6,683 nt of DNA from Rikenellaceae bacterium. Lineage in GTDB: Bacteria > Bacteroidota > Bacteroidia > Bacteroidales > UBA932. Position numbers and translations under genes: made by a program. Positions 1 through 6,596 of the stretch are shown here, in pieces (the first letter of the stretch is position 1; each line of letters begins with the position of its first letter). The DNA is taken from assembly GCA_900771005.1 (NCBI GenBank), contig CAAGMI010000289.1:1-6683 (forward strand), written 5' to 3'. Below the pieces are notes generated by a model, which was not told the origin of the DNA, did not search any database, and saw only the letters and a list, made by a program, of their open reading frames with translations.

Positions 1-57
1 GACCAGATGTTCGCTGTGTTGAATGATGAACCCCCAACAGGAGGTCCCGGATCGTAA
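1..57 (+). CDS. C-terminal end of an unrecognised upstream protein (partial)
   Basis: Frame 1 is open from the window edge to a TAA at 55-57 and encodes an 18-residue tail, DQMFAVLNDEPPTGGPGS. The other two plus frames hit stops within the first 30 bases, so this is the only plus frame that can be coding. The end is rich in Pro and Gly, which looks like a flexible C-terminal tail. No domain can be recognised from so little sequence and I assign no function. The next gene on this strand starts 211 nt downstream, beyond a large palindrome, so the two are probably separate transcription units. The frame being real is inference from its openness and its position directly before an intergenic hairpin. 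Confidence 0.5.
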   Translation, partial: DQMFAVLNDEPPTGGPGS

Positions 58-102
58 GTCAATCCTAACACATACAATTTAAAGCATTTCTGTAATGAGT
101 CG

Positions 103-208
103 TAACATGAAACGTGGAAGTTTTTGGGAAATCGACAGTTGCAGAGGTGTGCCGAATCTGGCACGCCTCGTATCTGTTATTTCCAGGGCTTTCCACGGCC
201 TCATGTTA
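103..208. repeat. 106-nt imperfect palindrome, attC-like or terminator-like
   Basis: The two halves fold back on each other in about 39 base pairs. The outer arm TAACATGA (103-110) pairs perfectly with TCATGTTA (201-208). After a 2x3 loop, CGTGGAAG (113-120) pairs with 190-197 (last pair G-U). After a larger internal loop, GGAAAT (127-132) pairs with ATTTCC (179-184). ACAG (135-138) then pairs with CTGT (174-177). Next come three pairs (140-142 with 170-172) and a bulged A143. The core GAGGTGTGCC (144-153) pairs with GGCACGCCTC (160-169), with one G-U, across a 6-nt loop. The right end reads GTTAGAC (205-211), matching the integron core site GTTRRRY. The left end has AAC (104-106) but not the full RYYYAAC. 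The two-box, spacer, variable-loop layout and about 110-nt length fit an attC site. No second copy is visible after the large gene. Alternatives are a MITE/REP-type element or the terminator of the upstream gene. Confidence 0.6.
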
Positions 209-217
209 GACAGTGCG

Positions 218-242
218 AGGCATTGCCTTTGGTTTGGATAAT
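218..242 (+). promoter_or_regulatory. Weak promoter candidate with small inverted repeat
   Basis: GATAAT at 237-242 differs from the -10 consensus TATAAT at one base. No good -35 hexamer lies 16-18 nt upstream. AGGCA-T-TGCCT (218-228) is a perfect odd inverted repeat just upstream and could be an operator half-site pair. TTTGG precedes the -10 here and also the better promoter at 6562-6570. Transcription from here would give a leader of about 20 nt before the ATG at 269. The ATG has no clear Shine-Dalgarno sequence. This is the best candidate in the gap, but it is weak. Confidence 0.3.
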
Positions 243-268
243 GTGGCAGATGGCAAAAGTGTGATCTT

Positions 269-3200
269 ATGAAACTGTTAAAAGTGTTGATTGGACTTTC
301 CCTCACTCTGATGTTGTTGAACTCGAGCGCTACTCCGACGTTCACGATCAGGGAGGATTGCACATTGACATCCGTTGAAATGCACGGGGAGGATGTAGCC
401 GTGATCCCGGATGGGGTGACAGCAATTCATGATTGTGCATTTCGTAATTGTTATAGTCTCAGAAGTGTGATAATACCAGCAAGCGTCACCACCATCCGAG
501 GTTTGGCATTTGAGGGGTGTTCCAATCTTGCGTACATCACCTTTCTTGGTGCCCAGCCTCAGACTTCATCTGAAAATTTCCGAGATGTGAGTGTCAATTG
601 CGTTTTTAGAATACCAAGAAATATTCCATATAATGTGAACGATAGATGGTACGGCTTTGCTGTAGAACGTTATGATCCAAGTGATGTGCCATATGTCGTG
701 TCTTCAGTTCGATGGACAATAAACAACGGAGAGCTGGCAAGAGTAGAGTTGAACGGTGAGACGGACATAACCATTCCGAGCTTTGTGACGAGTATTAGGG
801 ATGGCGCATTTAGTTCTTGCAGTCACGAATTAAAGAGCGTCATTATCCCCGATTCAGTGGAGACCATTAGGGCTAATGCCTTTGCTGATTGCCGCGAACT
901 GACGAGTGTGGTCGTTGGGCGTGGTGTGAAGCATATAGATTCAAGCGCTTTTCGCGGTTGTGAATCTTTGAGGTCGGTGGTGTTTTTAGGAAACGAGCTT
1001 CCAAGTTGCGGGAATGATGTTTTTGAAAATGTTGCCAATGGTTGTGTTGCATATGTGGACGGTTTTGCCTATGGTTTGCACGATGATGAGAGATGGAACG
1101 GTGTGATGGTCGTAAAAGTGCCGTTCCTCTATGATAGCGGCACTCATTCCCTGCCGACGTACACTATTGAACACGGAGAACTGACACGTGTTGATCTCAA
1201 TGACTCAAGGGTGGCTGTAATTCCTGGTTCTGTCACGCGCATAAGGAGTGATGCGTTTCGAGACTGCTACGGGCTAAAAGTCGTGATCATGGGCGGTGCA
1301 GTGAAAGAGATTGAAAATGGTGGATTTGAAAATTGTCATGAGTTGACGTGTGTGGTGCTTGGAGTCGGCTTAAAGACCATAGGCGACTGGGCGTTTAGTG
1401 GTTGCCACGACCTTGCAAGTATAATCTTCCCAGATTCAGTGGAGCGAATTGGGGCTAATGCTTTTTCCAATTGCAGTAGGCTGTCGAATGTGGCGATTCC
1501 TGATAGTGTGATGTACATTGGAGAAAGCGCGTTTTATGGTTGCAATGGCTTGACGAACATCAGTGTGGGCGTTGGGAATGCGAGCTATTCGTCCGTAAAT
1601 GGCTTGTTGCTGTCAAAGGACGGCAAGTTGCTGATTCAAGGTGTGAATGGCAACGTGACGATACCCCGTGGAGTGGTGTGCGTTGGTCAGAGAGCGTTTT
1701 ATGGTTGCGGAGACCTGACGAGCGTGACGTTGCCGGACACGGTGGCAGACATATTGGCAGGTGCTTTTGAAAATTGCTATAGCTTGACGGGGGTGTCGTT
1801 ACCTGATGGTGTGACGATCATAGAAGACGATGCGTTTTCGGGATGTTGCGGTCTGACAAGCATGACAATACCGAGCGGAGTAACGAGCATTGGCAAGAAT
1901 GTCTTTTATGGCTGTAATGGAATTGCCAAATTTTCGGTCGTTCCCGATAATGCGCATTACATGTCAAGGGAAGGGCTTTTGCTGACAAAGGATGGCAAAA
2001 CTCTTGTTTGTGGCGTAAACGTGAGCGGTTGCGTGATGATCCCTGAAGGTGTGATAAGCATCGAAGAATCGGCGTTTTCAAATTGCGGATCGCTGACAAG
2101 CGCGACGATTCCGGTTAGTGCCATGAACATCGGAAACCGGGCATTTTTCGGTTGTGACGGGATGACGAACGTGACACTGGGTGGTGGTGTGACGAACATC
2201 GGCGAATGTGCATTTTACAATTGTTGCGGGCTGACGAATGTGACAATCCCTGACGGAGTGGCGAGTATTGGTCGATCCGCATTCCAAGGTTGCAGCAAAT
2301 TGTCTCTCGTTCTTTTGCCTTCACGGTTGAACGGTAACATATCAAGCGGTAATCAATTCAGAAGCTGCGCACCTGATTTGCGGATCATGTATTATGAGGG
2401 GTGTGTCGAAGACATAGCATGGATTACCATAAGTTTTGATGCGAACGGCGGTCGAGTTGCTGTGATATCGGAAAATACACTTAAGGGACACGCTGTAGGT
2501 GATTTGCCTGTGCCAATGCGTACAAACAATCGTTTCCTTGGTTGGTTCACTGATGTTGAAAATGGTGACGAGGTGTTGGCAGAAACGGTTTTGAATGAAG
2601 ATGTCACACTATATGCTCACTGGGAACCATATGTTCCTGCGCTAACTGTTGAAGATGGCGTTTTGCTGCATGTTGAGCTTAATGGTATAACCGAATTGAC
2701 AATCCCGGATACGGTGAAGAGCATCGGTGCTGAAGCTTTTCGCGGATGTAATGCTATGACAAGCGTGGCGATGGGGAATAGCGTGACAAATATCGGAGAA
2801 TGGGCGTTTTTCTCTTGCGGCAGCTTGACGAACGTGACATTCGGTGGCTGTGTAACGAGCATAGGGGAATATGCGTTTTATAATTGTAAGGGGTTGATGG
2901 ACGTGACAATTCCTGACAGCGTTAGGAGTGTTGGCGTGGGAGCTTTTAGCGGGTGCGGCAGCTTGGTAAGCGCGACGTTGGGCAGGGGCGTGACAAGTGT
3001 CGGGACGTGGTTCTCCAATTGTGGAAGTCTGAAGGATGTAACGATTCCCGAGGGAGTGGCAAACATCGAAGAGTATGCGTTTTCAGGGTGCAGTTGTTTG
3101 ACAGGTGTCCTCGTTCCCAATAGCGTAACGAATATAGGTCGTTTTGCATTCTACAATTGTGTTAAACTGTCGAGCGTGACGTTTGGTAACGGATTGGTGA

Positions 3201-6200
3201 GTGTCGGAGGGTGGGCGTTCTACAAGTGTAGTGGATTGACGAATGCGGCGATCCCTGATGGAGTAACAAGTATTGGTTCGGAGGTTTTTCGTGATTGTAT
3301 CAACTTGAAAAGTGTGACGATAGGTAATGGAGTGACGAGTGTAGGCGAGTGGTTTTTAGGTTGCAGTAGTCTGTTGAGTGTGTTGCTTCCCAATAGTGTG
3401 ACAAACATCGAGGATTACGCATTCTACAATTGCAACGGGTTGACAAGTATGGCAATTCCTGATGACGTGGCTAACATTGGAGGGCATGCTTTTGCTGGTT
3501 GCAGTAGAATGATGAACATCTCGATTCCTGACGGCGTGACGAGTATTGGTACTCATGCGTTTGATGGATGTGGTGGTTTGACAAGCGTGGTAATTCCCTA
3601 CGGAGTGACAAGTATTGAGTCCTATGCGTTTCATGGTTGCATCGGGCTAAAGAATGTGACGTTCCCTGCAGGTTTAATGAGCATCGGATCATATGCCCTT
3701 GATGGTTGTAGCAGCTTGGCGCACATAATAATTCCCGATAGCGTGACGAGCATTGGGTCTTATGCGTTTAGAGGTTGCAGTAGGCTCACGAGCGTGGTGA
3801 TTCCTGACGGGGTGACGGGTATTGGTACTCATGCGTTTGATGGATGTTGCGCTTTGACAAGCATGGTAATCCCCTGTGGCGTGAAAAGTGTTGAGTCCTA
3901 TACGTTTCATGGTTGCACCGGGTTGAAGAATGTGACGCTCCCTACAGGGTTGATGAGCATCGGATCGTATGCCTTTGATGGTTGTAGCGGATTGACGATC
4001 GTCGAGATCCCAGAAGGTGTGACGAGTATCGGGTCTTATGCGTTTCGTGGATGTAGCAGCATGACTTCTGTAGTAATTCCTGATAGTGTGACAAGCATTG
4101 GGTCTGATGCGTTTTCAGAATGTAGCGGATTGGAGAGCGTGACGTTCGGCAGAGGAATAACGAGCATAGGTCAGTGGCTTTCCGGTTGCAGTGGGTTGGA
4201 AAGCGTTGTGATTCCCGAAGGCGTGACGAGTATTGAGCCTTATGCATTTGATGGATGCAGTGGACTTATGAACATAGTGATCTCCGATGGTGTGACGAGT
4301 ATCGGATATTATGCGTTCCGTGGCTGCAGCGGCTTGACGTCTGTGGTGATTCCTGACAGTGTGACAAGCATTGGGTCTGATGCGTTTTCAGGTTGTAGTG
4401 GATTGACAAACGTGACGTTCGGAAATGGAATAACAAGCATTGGTCAGTGGTTTTCCGGTTGCAGCGGATTGAAAAACGTTGTGATTCCGAACAGCGTGAC
4501 GAGAATTGAGTCATATGCGTTTGATGGGTGCAGTGGACTTACGGGCATAGTGATCCCCGAAGATGTGACGAGTATTGGATATTATGCGTTCCGTGGATGT
4601 AGCAGTTTGACGAATGTGACGATTTCAGATTGCGTAACGTATATCGGTTTTTCAGCATTTGATGGATGCAGTAGTCTGACAGAAGTGACAATCCCTGATG
4701 GCGTGACAAGCGTTCAGTCATATGCGTTTCGTGGGTGTAGCAGTTTGAGAAACATTATGATTCCTGGCGGCGTGACGAGTATCGGGTCTCATGCGTTTGA
4801 AGGATGCACAGCCCTTGCGCGTGTGACGATTCCAGATGGCGTGACGAGTATTGGTTATAGCGCGTTTGATGGTTGTAGTGATCTTTGTGAAGTAAGGGTG
4901 TTTGGGAAATCTGGTAGTCGACTATTAATGGGGTTGTATCCATGGCATAAGGATGTGGAGTTTGTTGATTTGTATGTTGCGGGTGGCGCGTTCGTGAAGG
5001 TCGTTCCGAATAACGTGGCAGAGGTGGAGATACCTAAGGGTGTGACAAGCATAGCGGAGTCAGCATTTTCCGGTTGTTTCAACTTGAAGAGCGTGGTGAT
5101 ACCAAACGGTGTGACGAACATCGGAAATGTGGCGTTTGGTGGATGCCAAGGCATAAGGAGTTTGGAAATCCCAGAATCAGTGACGAGTATTGGAACTCTT
5201 GCCTTTGCTGGTTGTTCTGGCTTGACGAGCTTGACAATACCTGCCAACGTAAGGAGTATCGGTGGCGGTGCATTTGTTGGTTGTAGTGGAATTGAGGAGC
5301 TTGTAATTGCTTCCGATAACTTTAAGGTGGAGAATGGACTGTTGCTGACGAATGGCGGTGCCGTGCTGATAAGCGGGATTAATGTTAAAGATTTCGTGTC
5401 AATTCCTGATGGCGTGACGAGCATTGAGGAATCTTCATTTTCAGGCTGCGCTGATTTATTGTGCGTGTTGATTCCAGACTCCGTAACGGACATTGGTAGT
5501 TTTGCCTTCTATAATTGCGTAGTCCTGTCGAAGGTAATGATGGGTAATGGGCTGGTGCGTATTGGGGGGTATGCGTTTTGTGGTTGTCAAAGTTTGAAGA
5601 GCGTGAACTTGCCTGAATCCATGTCCGAAATTGGATTCCTTGCATTTCTTGATTGCCCAAACCTGAAGTCTGTGACAATCCATGGAGGGTTACATAGCAT
5701 TGGCGAAAGTGCATTCGTTGGTTGCAACGCTTTGACAGTTGTCTATGTTGACAAGGGTGATGGTGAACGGGTAAAAGGCCTTTACACTTGGCCGAGTAAT
5801 GCAGAATTTGTCGAGTTTGTCACCCCTGTTGTCGAAGGAGATTTGGACGCGACCGTGACGGGCGATGCTGGGACAGGATTTGTCATCAAACCAAGCGAGG
5901 GGGAAACGGATCCTGAGGTGAAGATTCCGCAGAACGTGGATGCCGCGAAGGTGACGGTCGAAGTATCGCCGAAGGTCACGACTGTGAAACCGAACGGGGC
6001 AACGGTGAAAGTTGTAGTCGGTCAAAACGACATCACGGATTATCTTGTCATACCTGAAAATGACGGTGTGCTGAATGTCGCCGCCGCGACGGTGAAGGAG
6101 GAGATCGTAAAGGAAACGCTCGATCCGTCCAAGGAGGCGGTGATTGAATTGAACGCGGCAAATCCGCAGTTGATTACCGCGCCAACGCGCAAGGGCCTGA

Positions 6201-6340
6201 CCTATACGCTTTTCGAGGGGCATAGACTAGAATCATTGTCGAAGGGCGATTCTAAACTTGGCGATGGCGATCCTTGGAAGCCGACGATCACTGTGTCTGG
6301 TGGTGATGAGGCGTTCTATTCGATAGACGTCAGCAAGTGA
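269..6340 (+). CDS. Giant exported BspA-like leucine-rich-repeat protein with InlB-type repeat
   Basis: The 2023-residue product begins MKLLKVLIGL with a hydrophobic stretch and a likely signal peptidase I site after S-S-A21, which supports the ATG at 269. It has no lipobox Cys. About 59 repeats of 22-23 residues follow, of the pattern L-T-S-V-x-I-P-D-x-V-T-S-I-G-x-x-A-F-x-G-C, diagnostic of the LRR_5/BspA (TpLRR) family. Blocks begin with a recurring entry motif, x-T-I-x-x-G-x-L-x-x-V-x-L-N, near residues 24, 148 and 298. A related form (L-T-V-E-D-G-V-L-L-H-V-E-L-N) follows the InlB-like repeat at about 791. Residues 719-787 form an InlB/Flg_new repeat (FDANGG ... GWFTD ... LYAHW). Three GLLL-K-D-G inserts lie at about 445, 569 and 1690. 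Residues 1852-2023 are a non-LRR C-terminal domain. Proteins of this family are usually surface or secreted and several bind host proteins or other bacteria; that role here is inference. No catalytic motif is visible. It appears monocistronic. The Shine-Dalgarno sequence is weak or absent. Confidence 0.95.
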   Translation: MKLLKVLIGLSLTLMLLNSSATPTFTIREDCTLTSVEMHGEDVAVIPDGVTAIHDCAFRNCYSLRSVIIPASVTTIRGLAFEGCSNLAYITFLGAQPQTSSENFRDVSVNCVFRIPRNIPYNVNDRWYGFAVERYDPSDVPYVVSSVRWTINNGELARVELNGETDITIPSFVTSIRDGAFSSCSHELKSVIIPDSVETIRANAFADCRELTSVVVGRGVKHIDSSAFRGCESLRSVVFLGNELPSCGNDVFENVANGCVAYVDGFAYGLHDDERWNGVMVVKVPFLYDSGTHSLPTYTIEHGELTRVDLNDSRVAVIPGSVTRIRSDAFRDCYGLKVVIMGGAVKEIENGGFENCHELTCVVLGVGLKTIGDWAFSGCHDLASIIFPDSVERIGANAFSNCSRLSNVAIPDSVMYIGESAFYGCNGLTNISVGVGNASYSSVNGLLLSKDGKLLIQGVNGNVTIPRGVVCVGQRAFYGCGDLTSVTLPDTVADILAGAFENCYSLTGVSLPDGVTIIEDDAFSGCCGLTSMTIPSGVTSIGKNVFYGCNGIAKFSVVPDNAHYMSREGLLLTKDGKTLVCGVNVSGCVMIPEGVISIEESAFSNCGSLTSATIPVSAMNIGNRAFFGCDGMTNVTLGGGVTNIGECAFYNCCGLTNVTIPDGVASIGRSAFQGCSKLSLVLLPSRLNGNISSGNQFRSCAPDLRIMYYEGCVEDIAWITISFDANGGRVAVISENTLKGHAVGDLPVPMRTNNRFLGWFTDVENGDEVLAETVLNEDVTLYAHWEPYVPALTVEDGVLLHVELNGITELTIPDTVKSIGAEAFRGCNAMTSVAMGNSVTNIGEWAFFSCGSLTNVTFGGCVTSIGEYAFYNCKGLMDVTIPDSVRSVGVGAFSGCGSLVSATLGRGVTSVGTWFSNCGSLKDVTIPEGVANIEEYAFSGCSCLTGVLVPNSVTNIGRFAFYNCVKLSSVTFGNGLVSVGGWAFYKCSGLTNAAIPDGVTSIGSEVFRDCINLKSVTIGNGVTSVGEWFLGCSSLLSVLLPNSVTNIEDYAFYNCNGLTSMAIPDDVANIGGHAFAGCSRMMNISIPDGVTSIGTHAFDGCGGLTSVVIPYGVTSIESYAFHGCIGLKNVTFPAGLMSIGSYALDGCSSLAHIIIPDSVTSIGSYAFRGCSRLTSVVIPDGVTGIGTHAFDGCCALTSMVIPCGVKSVESYTFHGCTGLKNVTLPTGLMSIGSYAFDGCSGLTIVEIPEGVTSIGSYAFRGCSSMTSVVIPDSVTSIGSDAFSECSGLESVTFGRGITSIGQWLSGCSGLESVVIPEGVTSIEPYAFDGCSGLMNIVISDGVTSIGYYAFRGCSGLTSVVIPDSVTSIGSDAFSGCSGLTNVTFGNGITSIGQWFSGCSGLKNVVIPNSVTRIESYAFDGCSGLTGIVIPEDVTSIGYYAFRGCSSLTNVTISDCVTYIGFSAFDGCSSLTEVTIPDGVTSVQSYAFRGCSSLRNIMIPGGVTSIGSHAFEGCTALARVTIPDGVTSIGYSAFDGCSDLCEVRVFGKSGSRLLMGLYPWHKDVEFVDLYVAGGAFVKVVPNNVAEVEIPKGVTSIAESAFSGCFNLKSVVIPNGVTNIGNVAFGGCQGIRSLEIPESVTSIGTLAFAGCSGLTSLTIPANVRSIGGGAFVGCSGIEELVIASDNFKVENGLLLTNGGAVLISGINVKDFVSIPDGVTSIEESSFSGCADLLCVLIPDSVTDIGSFAFYNCVVLSKVMMGNGLVRIGGYAFCGCQSLKSVNLPESMSEIGFLAFLDCPNLKSVTIHGGLHSIGESAFVGCNALTVVYVDKGDGERVKGLYTWPSNAEFVEFVTPVVEGDLDATVTGDAGTGFVIKPSEGETDPEVKIPQNVDAAKVTVEVSPKVTTVKPNGATVKVVVGQNDITDYLVIPENDGVLNVAAATVKEEIVKETLDPSKEAVIELNAANPQLITAPTRKGLTYTLFEGHRLESLSKGDSKLGDGDPWKPTITVSGGDEAFYSIDVSK
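2423..2629 (+). other. InlB-type (Listeria-Bacteroides, Flg_new) repeat domain inside the LRR protein
   Basis: Residues 719-787 interrupt the LRR array. They show the family signature: a start of ITISFDANGG, a central Gly-Trp-Phe (GWFTD) and an ending of VTLYAHWEP. A single copy is present, of about 69 residues, the usual length for this repeat. The family is a beta-grasp-like cell-surface module, often found next to LRRs in BspA and internalin-like proteins. Here it separates an LRR block that ends with a degenerate repeat (around LLPSRLN) from a new block that starts with the entry motif ending HVELNG. It probably acts as a spacer or interaction module. Confidence 0.88.
3536..4087 (+). repeat. 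Tandem 2 x 276-bp duplication (four LRRs per copy)
   Basis: The sequence from 3536 to 3811 is repeated at 3812-4087 with an offset of exactly 276 bp, or 92 codons (4 x 23). Both copies carry the same ordered series of repeat types: GTHAFDGC, then ESYAFHGC (ESYTFHGC in copy 2), then GSYALDGC (GSYAFDGC), then GSYAFRGC. Long matching DNA stretches, such as the 20 bases beginning GGTACTCATGCG at 3548 and at 3824, show duplication of DNA rather than only protein-level convergence. Scattered substitutions show the copies have since diverged. They encode residues 1090-1181 and 1182-1273. Confidence 0.85.
4088..4633 (+). repeat. Tandem 2 x 273-bp duplication (four LRRs per copy, one shortened)
   Basis: Positions 4088-4360 and 4361-4633 are tandem copies with an offset of 273 bp, or 91 codons (3 x 23 + 22). 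Each copy has the order GSDAFS, then GQW with the Ala-Phe pair collapsed to one residue (GQWLSGC or GQWFSGC), then the IE(P/S)YAFDGC repeat, then GYYAFRGC. The shared one-residue-short repeat confirms descent from one unit. The copies encode residues 1274-1364 and 1365-1455. They lie directly next to the 276-bp duplication in the same GTGAC phase, so the array has grown in four-repeat steps here. Confidence 0.85.
5822..6337 (+). other. Non-LRR C-terminal domain of the giant protein
   Basis: Residues 1852-2023 lack the LRR pattern. The region opens with a Thr/Val/Gly-rich stretch (ATVTGDAGTGF) and continues with beta-type alternation (KVTVEVSPKVTTVK). It ends with a segment running from LTYTLFEG through GDGDPWKPTITVSGG to the terminal FYSIDVSK. 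The coding DNA becomes visibly richer in G+C, with GCC/GCG/AAG codons, than the repeat array. This looks like a shared, separately inherited C-terminal module. Similar tails ending in F-Y-x-I-x-V recur, from memory, in large exported proteins of Kiritimatiellae-like bacteria. A role in sorting or surface attachment is inference. No LPXTG, PEP-CTERM or C-terminal membrane helix is present. Confidence 0.6.
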
Positions 6341-6347
6341 AGAATCA

Positions 6348-6377
6348 ACGGGGCGCGGCAGTTTTGCCGCGCTCCGT
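6348..6377 (+). terminator. Strong 13-bp hairpin after the giant gene, likely terminator
   Basis: ACGGGGCGCGGCA (6348-6360) pairs with TGCCGCGCTCCGT (6365-6377) across a GTTT loop, with one G-U pair and no mismatch. It starts 8 nt after the TGA at 6338-6340. The usual run of T after the stem is missing (CGTCTGTCTG follows), so it may be a Rho-assisted or 3'-end-stabilising structure rather than a canonical intrinsic terminator. Confidence 0.65.
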
Positions 6378-6561
6378 CGTCTGTCTGCCGCAGATGACTT
6401 TTGGCGAAGGTCTCGCCGACGTATTGCAGTGGCGGTTTCTTCCCCTCCGGCTTCCGTGCGCACCGCCCGTAGCGGCTCCTTCGGAGTGGCCTGTCGGCCA
6501 GCGGATATTCGAACGCGGGTATCTCTCTTTCCGCGGTCGACAGTCTGCCGTGGCGTGGATT
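6378..6561. other. GC-rich intergenic spacer with several small hairpins, no convincing gene
   Basis: This stretch is clearly more GC-rich than the large gene. It contains short perfect hairpins: GGCGA/TCGCC (6403-6407 with 6413-6417), TGGCC/GGCCA (6487-6491 with 6496-6500), and a wider GGCGGT/ACCGCC pairing (6431-6436 with 6462-6467). The octamer GTCTGCCG occurs at 6383 and again at 6543. Several frames are open on both strands, as expected for GC-rich DNA. None has a ribosome-binding site plus a recognisable product. It may be a copy of a dispersed repeat or a structured leader. I cannot tell from one copy. Confidence 0.4.
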
Positions 6562-6570
6562 TGGTAAAAT
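6562..6570 (+). promoter_or_regulatory. Extended -10 promoter for the small ORF and following gene
   Basis: TGG followed by TAAAAT (6565-6570) matches the extended -10 form TGnTATAAT with one change. No TTGACA-like -35 is seen 16-18 nt upstream, which is typical of extended -10 promoters. The predicted start near 6577 would leave a leader of about 20 nt before the ATG at 6597. It stands out as an AT-rich island in a GC-rich spacer. Confidence 0.55.
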
Positions 6571-6596
6571 ACGCGGTGACGAAAGGGACATTGACG

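Noticed and set aside
250..264. Five-codon mini-ORF (MAKV then stop) just before the large gene
   Set aside because: It has no ribosome-binding site and such short frames are common by chance. Its stop at 262-264 lies close to the ATG at 269, but coupling is speculative.
79..363. Minus-strand open frame of 94 codons over the upstream intergenic region
   Set aside because: It runs through the palindrome and into the signal peptide coding region, and no family is recognisable in its product.
1540..1770. Plus-strand frame of 76 codons inside the large gene
   Set aside because: It is an out-of-frame shadow of the LRR coding sequence.
3400..4900. CRISPR-like appearance of short regularly spaced repeats (GTGACGAGTATTGG-type, about 69 bp apart)
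   Set aside because: The spacing is exactly the 23-codon LRR period inside an open frame, and the intervening sequence is also conserved, so these are protein repeats.
4855..5493. Long minus-strand open frame (212 codons) and a ladder of 60-110 codon minus-strand frames across the whole large gene
   Set aside because: They are shadows of the repeat array. The recurring codons of the LRR lack stops in antisense frames, and the translations carry mirrored low-complexity repeats with no recognisable domain or ribosome-binding site.
6510..6530. TTCGAAC resembling a tRNA T-loop
   Set aside because: The flanking bases do not form a T-arm or any acceptor or anticodon stem, so no tRNA is supported.
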